Shown: positions 33,959 to 45,360 of the stretch, piece by piece
How positions within the stretch are numbered: the first letter of the stretch is position 1
Layout: every line of letters begins with the position of its first letter
Origin: Streptomyces sp. NBC_00820
Lineage (GTDB): Bacteria; Actinomycetota; Actinomycetes; Streptomycetales; Streptomycetaceae
Length of the DNA: 64,000 bases
NCBI RefSeq assembly: GCF_036347055.1
Contig: NZ_CP108882.1
Location: 1,866,001 to 1,930,000 of the forward strand
Reading direction: 5' to 3'
Position numbers and translations under genes: made by a program
Notes under the pieces: model-generated
What the model saw: the letters and a program-made list of their open reading frames with translations, nothing else
The model's database searches: none
What the model was told of the DNA's origin: nothing

Positions 33959-35130
33959 TCGGCGTGACACCGGGCGAGCACCTCCCTGGCGAGCTGGCGG
34001 TAGGCGGCGGCACCGACGGAGTTGGAGGCGTACGTGGTGATCGGCTCACCGGCGACCGTGGTCTCCGGGAAGCGGACCGTGCGCCCGATGACCGTGTGGT
34101 AGACGTGGTCGTCGAAGGCCTCGACGACACGCGCGAGCACCTCACGGCTGTGCACCGTGCGCGAGTCGTACATCGTGGCGAGGATGCCGTCGAGTTCCAG
34201 CTCGGGGTTGAGCCGCTCCTGGACCTTCTCGATCGTCTCGGTCAGCAGGGCCACACCGCGAAGGGCGAAGAACTCGCACTCCAGCGGCACGATCACCTTG
34301 TGCGCGGCCGTCAGCGCGTTGACGGTGAGCAGGCCGAGCGAGGGCTGACAGTCGATCACGATGTAGTCGTAGTCGTCCATCAGGGGCTTGAGCGCCCGCT
34401 GGAGGGTCGACTCGCGCGCGACCTCCGAGACCAGCTGGACCTCGGCGGCCGACAGGTCGATGTTGCTGGGCAGCAGGTCCATGTTGGGGACCGCCGTCTT
34501 CAGCAGGACCTCGTCCGCCGACATGCCCCGCTCCATGAGCAGGTTGTAGACGGTGAGGTCCAGCTCCATCGGGTTGACGCCGAGACCCACCGACAGCGCG
34601 CCCTGCGGGTCGAAGTCCACGAGCAGCACGCGCCGGCCGTACTCCGCGAGCGCGGCACCCAGGTTGATGGTCGACGTCGTCTTGCCGACGCCACCCTTCT
34701 GGTTGCACATCGCGATGATCTTCGCGGGGCCGTGGTCGGTCAGCGGGCCCGGGATCGGGAAGTACGGCAGCGGGCGCCCGGTCGGGCCGACGCGCTCGCG
34801 GCGCTGACGGGCCGCGTCGGGCGCGAGCGTGGCCGCGTACTCCGGATCGGGCTCGTACTCGGCGTCGGGGTCGTAGAAGTGCCCGTCGGGCAGTTCGTCG
34901 TAGACGGCGAGGTGGTTGTGGGGCGCGCCACTTCCGTCGCCGGCCATGGCGTTCACGTGATGGCCATCCATGCTCTGGTGTGCTGTCCGGGCCGTCTTCG
35001 GCCCCGGACTCTGGTGGGCTGCGAAGGTGCGCACTGCGACGGAGCCGACAGCCTCGAATCCCGTGGACCCCTGGTCCTGTGCCGGCATTCCTGGTTGCCC
35101 ACCCCCGGGAGAAAATGTCGACTCATTCAC
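33955..35130 (-). CDS. ParA/Soj-like partition ATPase
   Basis: A 391-residue protein with the deviant Walker A C-N-Q-K-G-G-V-G-K-T-T (about 142-152), then L-L-V-D-F-D-P-Q-G-A-L-S and Y-I-V-I-D-C-Q-P-S-L-G-L-L, all typical of ParA. A disordered N-terminal extension of about 130 residues distinguishes it from the ParA next to oriC. The GTG at 35130 lies 10 nt after a perfect AAGGAGGT, which decides the start; the frame runs on to 35268. It begins the block parA-RHH-scpA-scpB-rluB, linking it to chromosome organisation. Confidence 0.9.
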   Translation of the reverse strand: MNESTFSPGGGQPGMPAQDQGSTGFEAVGSVAVRTFAAHQSPGPKTARTAHQSMDGHHVNAMAGDGSGAPHNHLAVYDELPDGHFYDPDAEYEPDPEYAATLAPDAARQRRERVGPTGRPLPYFPIPGPLTDHGPAKIIAMCNQKGGVGKTTSTINLGAALAEYGRRVLLVDFDPQGALSVGLGVNPMELDLTVYNLLMERGMSADEVLLKTAVPNMDLLPSNIDLSAAEVQLVSEVARESTLQRALKPLMDDYDYIVIDCQPSLGLLTVNALTAAHKVIVPLECEFFALRGVALLTETIEKVQERLNPELELDGILATMYDSRTVHSREVLARVVEAFDDHVYHTVIGRTVRFPETTVAGEPITTYASNSVGAAAYRQLAREVLARCHAE

Positions 35131-35502
35131 AAGTCGTCTTACCTCCTTGGTGACCAGGAAACTTCTAGACAAGGTCAGCGTGGCACCATGCCGACGGTTG
35201 GCGACTCTATGGCGTGTCGGCGGTCCGCAGCAACACAATCCGCCGGACCCGGCAGGATGTGTCGGCAATCAAACATCCAGCTGTCAAGGGCGTACGGCCG
35301 TCGCACAGCAGGTTTCACTGGTGTGCGAATCGGGCGAAGGGTTACGTTCGAGGCGAGTTGACCGAGTGTCGCAAAGTGACCATACACACATCCGGCCGGA
35401 CCTTGTCGGGCAAGGTCCGGCCGGGTGCGCGGTGTTGACGACCAGGGTTGACGAATCGTCGATCGCCTGATGGCGACTTAGTGACTCACCCGGTCACGGG
35501 CT
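35131..35502. other. Spacer between parA and ald
   Basis: Besides the ald terminator at 35392-35424 this gap presumably holds the parA promoter. It contains two minus- or plus-strand GTTGACG elements (35434-35453 region), but I cannot place a matching -10. No parS-like 14-16-bp palindrome is visible. Confidence 0.35.
35392..35424 (-). terminator. Terminator of ald
   Basis: Perfect 14-bp arms CCGGCCGGACCTTG (35392-35405) and CAAGGTCCGGCCGG (35411-35424) with a 5-nt loop, 78 bp past the ald stop. Confidence 0.75.
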
Positions 35503-36618
<1,116 letters not shown>

Positions 36619-36766
36619 GTCGATCACGGTCCTTGACTCAGGGGGTATGACGGGTGCGTCACCTGACATAGCCAGGCATGCCGGTGCACACCGGGAGACA
36701 CCGCAGGAGAACGTGCGGCAGAGCCAGTTTAATGAAGGTGTTCCGCGTGTCTAGCCTTTCATTGCA

Positions 36767-38833
36767 TCAATCTTCATCAGATGTTCTGCGGATTTCGCAG
36801 GCATCCTCGGCTTCACTCCCGCAGACCTCGTCCTCCGGGGCCTCTTCGTCCAGCATGCGCTCCGCCGCGACGCGGTGCAGGCGGGCGGCGACGGGGTCGC
36901 CGAGGCGGTCCAGAGTGTCGGCGAGCCGGAGCGAGAGCGCGGCCTGGAGCCGGGTGTCCTCGGCCCGCCGCGCCCACTCGATCGCCTCCCGGCAGGTCGC
37001 CAGCGACTCCGCGGGGCGCCCCGCGTACTCCTGGACCCGCGCCAGCTCGCTCAACGCGCGCGCGTGGGCGGCGACGTCACCCTCCTTGCGGTATCCGGCG
37101 ACGGCGGCCCGCCAGTTGCGCAGCGCCTCGCCGTAGCGGCCCGCGTAGGTGTGGGCGGTGCCGATCCGGCCGTACAGCCGGGCGGCCTGCGCCCGGTCGT
37201 CCCGGGCCAGCCGGTCGGCGAGGGCGCGGCCGAACCAGTCGGCGGCCCGGTCGTAGTCGTCCAGCTCCTGGTAGGCGCCGCCTACGGATTCCATCGCGCG
37301 GCCGGTGGCGTACGGGTCACCGGCCTCGCGTCCGGCGTCCAGCGCGGCCCGGTAGCGGACGAGCGCGTCCCGGGTACGGCCGGTCTGGGCGTCCAGGTCG
37401 CCGAGGTTCAGCAGGGCCGCGGCCCGCTCCCGGGGCAGCCCGCGCCGCTCGGCGACGTCGAGGACGAGACTGTGGACGCCGTACAGGTCGGGCGCGGCGG
37501 CCTGGGTGCCGACGTGCGCGACCAGGGCCCTGACCAGCTGGGACATCAGCCTGCGGGCGAGGGTGTCCAGCTCCCCGTCGGCCACGGCGAGCCGGACGGC
37601 GGCCAGCAGCGCGGGGCGGCGCACGTTCAGCCACTCGGCGGCGGCCCGGGGGGTGGGGAAGCGCAGCGCCGGGGGCAGGGACTGCAGCTTCTCCCGGGCC
37701 TGCGGGCTGTCGGTCTCGGTGATCGCCCGGCAGGACTGCAGCAGCCGCACATCGCGTTCGAGCAGGCGGGCGCGGGCCAGCTGGAGTTCGCCGGGCCGCT
37801 CCTGGCTCTCGGCGAGGGCGCGCAGCAGGGGGTGCAGGCAGCCGGGGACGTCGTACTCGGGCAGGGGGGACTCCACGGCCCGGAGCAGGCCGAGGGAGAC
37901 CAGCTCGTCCAGCGTGCCGCGGGCGGCGTTCACCGAGCAGCCGGCCAGTGCGGAGGCGGTGTGCGGGTCGATCAGCCCGGCCGGGGCCTGGGAGAGCAGT
38001 CGCAGTATCCGGGCGGTCTGGCCGGGCAGCTGGTCGTGCACGAGCCGGAAGACACGGGCGAGCGGGGCGGCGTCGGCGCCGTCCTCGGCGTCCTTGTGCA
38101 GGCGCTTGGCCAGGTCGGAGACGGCCGCCTGGGGCCGGGAGGCGAGCCAGCCGCCGGCCAGGGTGAGCGCGGCCGGCTGGCCCTGGCAGGCCTCGGCCAG
38201 GGTCTCGGCGGCACGAGGGTCGACGGTGATGCGGACCGAGCCGGTGTAGCGGGTGAGGAGTGCCACCGCCGACTTGGTGTCCAGGCCGCCGAGGGTGCAG
38301 GGGCGGACGTCGGAGATGCCGGTGAGCGGCCCGCCGGAGACGGCGACCACCAGGCAGTCCGGGGCGTCCGGCAGCAGCGCGTCGACCTGGTCGGCGCTCG
38401 CCGCGTCGTCCAGCAGGAGCAGGGACCGGCGCCCGGCGAGGGCCTCGCGCAGCGCCTCGGTCAGCTCGTCCTCGGCGGCCCCGGCGGGGGCCGGCGCCGC
38501 CAGCGCGGTGAGGAGTTCGCGGGCGGTGCGCTCGACCGGTACGGGGGTGCCGTCGGGCTCGCTGAGCCGGGCCCGCAGCACTCCGTCGGGGTAACGCTCC
38601 GCCACCTGCCGTACGAGCTCCTCGGCGAGCGCGGTCCGGCCGGAGCCGGGACGGCCCGCGACGAGGAGCACGCGGGCGCGGGGCGCCTTGCGGCCGGCGA
38701 GGGTGTCCAGTCCCGTGCGCGCGATGTCGGCGCGCAGCTCCTTCAGCTCGCGTGTGCGGCCGAGGAACCGGCCCTCCGCGACCGAGTGTCCCGACAGCCG
38801 CACGCCGCCTGCGTCCACCGCCTGATCCGTCAC
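36767..38833 (-). CDS. NTPase-TPR protein (AfsR/NB-ARC-like, no DNA-binding domain)
   Basis: A 688-residue cytoplasmic protein. A P-loop NTPase (about 25-260) begins F-L-G-R-T-R-E-L-K-E-L and has G-R-P-G-S-G-R-T-A-L, in which the Walker A Lys is replaced by Arg, then L-L-L-L-D-D-A as Walker B. A winged-helix-like stretch follows (L-A-G-C-S-V-N-A-A-R-G-T-L-D-E-L-V-S-L-G-L-L). The C-terminal half is TPR repeats (A-L-L-N-L-G-D-L-D-A-Q-T-G, Y-Q-E-L-D-D-Y-D-R-A-A-D-W-F and others). This resembles the STAND part of AfsR-type regulators without an OmpR-like head, so it is probably a signalling scaffold. The GTG at 38833 follows GGGAG. Confidence 0.82.
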   Translation of the reverse strand: MTDQAVDAGGVRLSGHSVAEGRFLGRTRELKELRADIARTGLDTLAGRKAPRARVLLVAGRPGSGRTALAEELVRQVAERYPDGVLRARLSEPDGTPVPVERTARELLTALAAPAPAGAAEDELTEALREALAGRRSLLLLDDAASADQVDALLPDAPDCLVVAVSGGPLTGISDVRPCTLGGLDTKSAVALLTRYTGSVRITVDPRAAETLAEACQGQPAALTLAGGWLASRPQAAVSDLAKRLHKDAEDGADAAPLARVFRLVHDQLPGQTARILRLLSQAPAGLIDPHTASALAGCSVNAARGTLDELVSLGLLRAVESPLPEYDVPGCLHPLLRALAESQERPGELQLARARLLERDVRLLQSCRAITETDSPQAREKLQSLPPALRFPTPRAAAEWLNVRRPALLAAVRLAVADGELDTLARRLMSQLVRALVAHVGTQAAAPDLYGVHSLVLDVAERRGLPRERAAALLNLGDLDAQTGRTRDALVRYRAALDAGREAGDPYATGRAMESVGGAYQELDDYDRAADWFGRALADRLARDDRAQAARLYGRIGTAHTYAGRYGEALRNWRAAVAGYRKEGDVAAHARALSELARVQEYAGRPAESLATCREAIEWARRAEDTRLQAALSLRLADTLDRLGDPVAARLHRVAAERMLDEEAPEDEVCGSEAEDACEIRRTSDED

Positions 38834-39004
38834 GGGCCACACTCCCGTCCCACCGCACGCGCAAGCCCGCCGGGTCTCCGGTGCGGGCGATCAGAGCCTA
38901 GTTCACGCTCTGCGACGTTCCCGGCGGAGCACGGCGGGCACATCCCCCGATCGGATCAGGCGATGGTCACACCAATACGCCGACGGCGGGCGGGGGTACC
39001 TCGG

Positions 39005-39074
39005 ACGGCGGAGTCCGGACGCTTCGGGCGGCGGAGTCCGGTCGGGTCAGGAGGCGGAGGCCGGACGCTTCAGG
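39005..39074. repeat. Three degenerate 23-bp tandem units at the end of the Nudix gene
   Basis: Units start at 39005, 39029 and 39052 with core GGCGGAG(T/G)CCGG + (A/T)CG + CTTC; the last unit overlaps the stop codon of the Nudix gene (39070-39072). Confidence 0.75.
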
Positions 39075-39696
39075 AGGCGAAGGGACGCGCGGGCCACGGG
39101 GCGTCGGCCGGGCGCAGGGCGTCGACGCCGTCCCCGGCGCGGGTGGCGACCAGGGCCAGGACGCCCACCACGAGGCAGTTGTTGTGCACGTCACCGGCGA
39201 GCACCAGGCGCACCAGCTCGTCGACCGGCACGCGCGCGTACGCCATGTCGGTCTCCTCGTGCTCCGTCACGAACCGCTCGCCCTCGGCCTCGGACAGATC
39301 GCGGGCGAGGAAGATCCGTACGGCCTCGTCGCAGCCGCCGGGCGTGGTGTACACGTCGGTCAGCACCCGCCAGTCCCCCGCCTTGACGTGCGCCTCCTCG
39401 TACAGCTCGCGCTGGGCGGCGTGCAGCGGGTTCTCGCCGGGCACGTCGAGCAGGCCGGCCGGGATCTCCCAGAGCTTGTGCCGGACGGGGTGGCGGTACT
39501 GGTTGATGAGCAGGACCCGGTCCTGCTCGTCGAGGGCGAGGACGGCGACCGAGCCGGGGTGCACCTGGTAGTCGCGGCGGACCACCGAGCCGTCGGGCAT
39601 GACCACGTCGTCCGTGCGCACGGAGGTCTTGTTGCCCGTGAAGGGGGTCTCCGTCGCCCGGATCTCCCACTCCTCGGGGGTGTCCTTGATGGTCAT
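39070..39696 (-). CDS. Nudix hydrolase, ADP-ribose pyrophosphatase type
   Basis: A 208-residue enzyme with the Nudix box E-N-P-L-H-A-A-Q-R-E-L-Y-E-E and I-P-A-G-L-L-D-V-P-G ahead of it, the pattern of ADP-sugar pyrophosphatases (ADP-ribose to AMP + ribose 5-phosphate). Q-Y-R-H-P-V-R-H-K-L-W-E-I is also typical. The ATG at 39696 follows AAGGACAGGG. It lies 99 bp after pyrG on the same strand, as in other actinobacteria. Confidence 0.9.
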   Translation of the reverse strand: MTIKDTPEEWEIRATETPFTGNKTSVRTDDVVMPDGSVVRRDYQVHPGSVAVLALDEQDRVLLINQYRHPVRHKLWEIPAGLLDVPGENPLHAAQRELYEEAHVKAGDWRVLTDVYTTPGGCDEAVRIFLARDLSEAEGERFVTEHEETDMAYARVPVDELVRLVLAGDVHNNCLVVGVLALVATRAGDGVDALRPADAPWPARPFAS

Positions 39697-39795
39697 GCCC
39701 TGTCCTTCCACACGCTTTCGAAAAAGACCGGCTCAGACGAAACCGGGGTGCGCACCTTCGCAGGTCCGCACCCCGGCCACCGTACAACTGGTGTG

Positions 39796-41445
<1,650 letters not shown>

Positions 41446-41876
41446 GGCCAAGAGGGGGCTCCCGTGGTCGCTGTCTGTGATGCGGTGCGGCTGCCGGCCC
41501 GGAGGATCATGTGTTTCCTCGCGGGGCGCCGTCGCTGCGGTTCGGGGGTTTTTCCGGCCCACCGTCCACGGGCTACCAGGGTATCAGCGCCCGGAGGGGA
41601 TGGCTTCCGGCCACGCTCCGTGCCCGTGTCGGCACGGCTCCCGGCGGTGGCGCGGGCCCCCGCGGCGCCCCGGGCGGGCACCGGCGGCGGGCCCGCGGAC
41701 CTTCACCCGATGCTCACTCGTTCGGCCCACACGGGTTGCCCGGAGGGGCGCGCAGATCATCTACGTGCGTCGTATCCTGCTCGGACACTCGCTGCCGAGC
41801 CCGCCGGACGACGGCACACCCCCGCCCACTCACCCGGAAACGCGAGGGCGCGGCAGTTCGTTGAGCAAGGACTGTC
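41446..41876. other. Divergent spacer between pyrG and the GH15 gene
   Basis: About 430 bp that must hold both promoters. TATCCT near 41774 is the only tolerable -10 for the rightward gene; no matching -35, palindrome or repeat stands out. Confidence 0.3.
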
Positions 41877-43805
41877 GTGTTGCCTCAGGGCTCGGCGGCT
41901 GCTTTGCTTCACCGCTCAACGACGCACAACAACGACCCCTTGACCGCACCAAGCGACAGCCCCCTGCGCGGGGGTGACGTGGCCGTTCGACTGGAGTTGC
42001 ACGTGGCCGGGCGCATCGAAGACTACGCACTCATCGGAGACATGCAGACCGCCGCACTGGTCTGCCGGGACGGCACGGTGGACTGGCTGTGCCTGCCCCG
42101 CTTCGACTCGCATGCCATCTTCGCCGGTCTGCTGGGCACCGAGGAACACGGCTTCTGGCGGCTCGGTCCGGCGCACGCGGCCGACTCGCCGCCGCCCGCG
42201 GCCACCCGGCGCACCTACCGCGGCGACTCGCTGATCCTGGAGTCGGAGTGGGACACCCCGCGCGGCACCGTGCGCGTGACGGATTTCATGCCGCCTCGTG
42301 ACGGCGCCCCGCAGCTGATCCGGATCGTGGAGGGCGTCACCGGCCGGGTCCCGATGCGCTCGGAGCTGCGGATGCGGTTCTCCTACGGCCGCGTGGTGCC
42401 GTGGGTGCACAAGCACGACAACCGGACCGTGGCGGTCGCCGGGCCCGACTCCGTGTGGTTCGACACGGACGCCGAGACCTACGGCAAGGACCTGACGACG
42501 TACTCCGACTTCACGGTCGGCCCGGGTGAGCGGGTGGCGTTCACCATCTCGTGGCAGCCCTCGCACAAGGAGCCGCCGCCGCTGCCCGAGCCGGAAGCCG
42601 CGCTGGAGGCGACGGAGGAGTTCTGGCGCGACTGGGTGGAGCAGTGCACGTACCACGGGCCGTACCGCGAGGCGGTGATCCGCTCGCTGATCACGCTGAA
42701 GGCGCTGACGTACGCCCCCACCGGCGGCATCGTCGCGGCTCCCACCACCTCGCTGCCCGAGGACATCGGCGGGGTGCGCAACTGGGACTACCGCTACACC
42801 TGGCTGCGTGACGCGGCGATCACCCTGTCCTCGCTGCTGCGCACCGGCTACCGCGACGAGGCCCGCGCCTGGCGCGAGTGGCTGCTGCGCGCGGTCGCGG
42901 GCGACCCGGAGAACCTGCAGATCATGTACGGCATCGCCGGCGAGCGCGAGCTGGGCGAGGCGGAGCTGGACTGGCTGCCCGGATACGAGAACTCCAGGCC
43001 CGTACGGGTCGGCAACGGCGCCGCCCACCAGCTCCAGCTGGACGTGTACGGCGAGGTCACCGAGGCCCTGCACCTGGCGCACATGACGGGTCTGGCCCGC
43101 AACGACTACGCCTCCCTGCTCCAGCTGAAGCTGATCCGCTACCTGGAGGACCACTGGCAGGAGCCGGACGAGGGCATCTGGGAGGTGCGCGGCCCGCGCC
43201 GCCAGTTCGTGCACTCCAAGGTGATGGCCTGGGTGGCCGTGGACCGCACCATCAAGCTGATCGAGTCCGGTGCGGTGGACGGTCCGCTGGAGCGCTGGAA
43301 GGAACTGCGCGACGAGATCCACCGCGAGGTGTGCGAGAAGGGCTACGACAAGGAACGCAACACCTTCACGCAGTACTACGGCTCCAAGGAGCTGGACGCC
43401 TCGCTGCTGCTGATCCCGCAGATGGGCTTCCTGCCGCCGGACGACAAGCGGGTGATCGGCACCATCGAGGCGATCCAGCGCGAGCTGTCCACGCCGGACG
43501 GGTTCATCCTGCGCTACCCGACCGACGGCGAGCACGCGGGCGTCGACGGTCTGCCCGGCGACGAGGGGGCCTTCCTGGCCTGTTCGTTCTGGATGGCGGA
43601 CGACCTCGCGATGATCGGCCGCGTGGACGAGGCCCGCCAGCTGTTCGAGAAGCTCCTCGCGCTGCGCAACGACCTCGGACTGCTCGCCGAGGAGTGGGAC
43701 CCGCGCCTGCAGCGCCAGGTCGGCAACTTCCCGCAGGCCTTCAGCCACGTCCCGCTGATCGACACCGCGCTGCGGCTGACCGCCTCGGGCGCGTACGGCG
43801 GCTGA
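41877..43805 (+). CDS. Glycoside hydrolase family 15 protein (glucoamylase/trehalase-like)
   Basis: A 642-residue cytoplasmic protein. The N-terminal beta-domain begins I-E-D-Y-A-L-I-G-D-M-Q-T-A-A-L-V and D-G-T-V-D-W-L-C-L-P-R-F-D-S. The (alpha/alpha)6 barrel has R-N-W-D-Y-R-Y-T-W-L-R-D-A-A and, near the end, L-L-A-E-E-W-D-P with the expected catalytic Glu. In actinobacteria this branch includes a trehalase, so trehalose or a maltodextrin is the likely substrate. The GTG at 41877 has AAGGA about 5 nt upstream. Confidence 0.9.
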   Translation: MLPQGSAAALLHRSTTHNNDPLTAPSDSPLRGGDVAVRLELHVAGRIEDYALIGDMQTAALVCRDGTVDWLCLPRFDSHAIFAGLLGTEEHGFWRLGPAHAADSPPPAATRRTYRGDSLILESEWDTPRGTVRVTDFMPPRDGAPQLIRIVEGVTGRVPMRSELRMRFSYGRVVPWVHKHDNRTVAVAGPDSVWFDTDAETYGKDLTTYSDFTVGPGERVAFTISWQPSHKEPPPLPEPEAALEATEEFWRDWVEQCTYHGPYREAVIRSLITLKALTYAPTGGIVAAPTTSLPEDIGGVRNWDYRYTWLRDAAITLSSLLRTGYRDEARAWREWLLRAVAGDPENLQIMYGIAGERELGEAELDWLPGYENSRPVRVGNGAAHQLQLDVYGEVTEALHLAHMTGLARNDYASLLQLKLIRYLEDHWQEPDEGIWEVRGPRRQFVHSKVMAWVAVDRTIKLIESGAVDGPLERWKELRDEIHREVCEKGYDKERNTFTQYYGSKELDASLLLIPQMGFLPPDDKRVIGTIEAIQRELSTPDGFILRYPTDGEHAGVDGLPGDEGAFLACSFWMADDLAMIGRVDEARQLFEKLLALRNDLGLLAEEWDPRLQRQVGNFPQAFSHVPLIDTALRLTASGAYGG

Positions 43806-43927
43806 GCGCGCCGGTCCGTGGCTCACGGGCCCTGCCGGACGGGGGCGTCGCACCGGCTGACCGCCCCCGTCCGGCACTTTAGGCTTGAGGCGGACATATG
43901 CCCCGTTTTCTTCGGAAGGGGGCGGCC

Positions 43928-45310
43928 ATGGCTCGCCTCTCGAAGGCGCACGCGGCCCTCGCCGCGCTGCGTGAGGATCTGGCCGGCGATGTGCTCGCCC
44001 CGGGGGACGCGGGCTACGACGAGGCCCGTGCCGTCTTCAACGCGATGATCGACCGGCGCCCGGCCGTGATCGCCCAGTGCGCGAACGCCGCCGACGTGGT
44101 CCGTGCGGTGCGCTTCGCGAGAGAGCTGGACCTCCCGGTCGCGGTGCGCGGCGGCGGCCACAGTGTGTCTGGTACCGCCCTGGGCGACGGCGCGCTCGTG
44201 GTGGACCTGCGCCGGATGCACCGGGTGACGGTCGATCCGGCGGCCGAGGCGGTCCGGGTCGAGGGCGGGGCCACGATGAGCCATCTGGACCGGGCCACCG
44301 AGCCGTACGGTCTCGCCACGACCGGCGGCCGGGTCTCGACCACCGGCGTCGGCGGCTTCGTCCTCGGCGGCGGCACCGGCTGGCTGGACCGCGTCTTCGG
44401 GCTCGCCGTCGACAACCTCCTGGGCGTGGAGCTGGTGACCGCGGACGCGCGGCGGGTGCACGCGAGCGCCGACGAGAATCCCGAGCTGTTCTGGGCGCTG
44501 CACGGCGGCGGCGGCAACTTCGGTGTCGCCACCGCGCTCACCCTGGAACTGCACGAGCTGCCGGAGTTCTCCATCGCCCTGCTGCTGTACCCGCCGGCCG
44601 CCGGCCCGGACGCGGTCCGCGCCTTCCGCGAGCTGATCCGCACCGGCCCCGACGAGGTGGGCGGGGCCGCGCTGTACATCACCGGGCCGCCCGAGGAGTT
44701 CGTCCCGGAGCACCTGGTGGGGCGGCTGGTGTGCGGGGTGCTGGCGACCTACGCGGGCGGCGAGGAGGAGCTGCGCAGGCTGGCCGGGCCGCTGCTGGCG
44801 CTGCCGCACGAGGGCGAGGTGGTCGGGACGCTGCCGTACGCGGACGTGCAGTGCATGATCGACGATCCGCCCGGGATGCGGAACTACTGGTCGGCCGAGT
44901 ACCTGACCGGGCTGCCCGACGCGTGGGTGGACCTGTACTGCGCCCGGGCGGAGAGCATGCCCGTTCCGACCCCCACCCGGCATGTGCTGTTCCCGCAGGG
45001 CGGGGCGATCGCCGCCGGTCCGCACACGTACCCGGTGCCCTACCGGGACGCCCCCTGGGTGGTGCATCCCTTCGGTGTCTGGGAGGACCCGGCCGACGAC
45101 GAACGGGCGGTCGCCTGGGTGCGGGACGTCCGCGCCGACGCGCGTCCGTGGCGGACCGGGGACGTGTACCTGAACTTCATCGGCGACGAGGGCCCCGAGC
45201 GGGTGAGCGCGGGGATGGGCGCCGGGAACATGCTGCGGCTGGAGAAGGTGAAGCGGGCGTACGACCCCGACAACGTGTTCCGCTTCAACCACAACATCCG
45301 GCCCCTGTAG
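43928..45310 (+). CDS. FAD-linked oxidoreductase with BBE domain
   Basis: A 460-residue flavoprotein of the berberine-bridge/VAO group. The PP-loop R-G-G-G-H-S-V-S-G includes the His that binds FAD covalently, and G-G-F-V-L-G-G-G-T-G-W-L and G-G-G-G-N-F-G-V-A-T complete the FAD domain. The C-terminal BBE motif is F-R-F-N-H-N-I-R-P. The usual Cys of bicovalent members (in a x-C-G-x-x-G motif) is not seen, so attachment is probably by His alone. AAGGGGG precedes the ATG at 43928. The substrate is unknown. The pucR gene begins 50 nt downstream. Confidence 0.88.
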   Translation: MARLSKAHAALAALREDLAGDVLAPGDAGYDEARAVFNAMIDRRPAVIAQCANAADVVRAVRFARELDLPVAVRGGGHSVSGTALGDGALVVDLRRMHRVTVDPAAEAVRVEGGATMSHLDRATEPYGLATTGGRVSTTGVGGFVLGGGTGWLDRVFGLAVDNLLGVELVTADARRVHASADENPELFWALHGGGGNFGVATALTLELHELPEFSIALLLYPPAAGPDAVRAFRELIRTGPDEVGGAALYITGPPEEFVPEHLVGRLVCGVLATYAGGEEELRRLAGPLLALPHEGEVVGTLPYADVQCMIDDPPGMRNYWSAEYLTGLPDAWVDLYCARAESMPVPTPTRHVLFPQGGAIAAGPHTYPVPYRDAPWVVHPFGVWEDPADDERAVAWVRDVRADARPWRTGDVYLNFIGDEGPERVSAGMGAGNMLRLEKVKRAYDPDNVFRFNHNIRPL

Positions 45311-45360
45311 CGGGCGGCCGGAGCTGTCGTCGGGACGTTCTCGCAGGTAGCGTCCGCTGC

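Noticed and set aside
35131..35502. parS centromere site upstream of parA
   Set aside because: No 14-16-bp palindrome resembling GTTTCACGTGAAAC is present.
44077..45360. Upstream extension of the PucR reading frame through the oxidoreductase gene
   Set aside because: The extension is an alternate frame of the BBE oxidoreductase; PucR homology begins just after the ATG at 45361.
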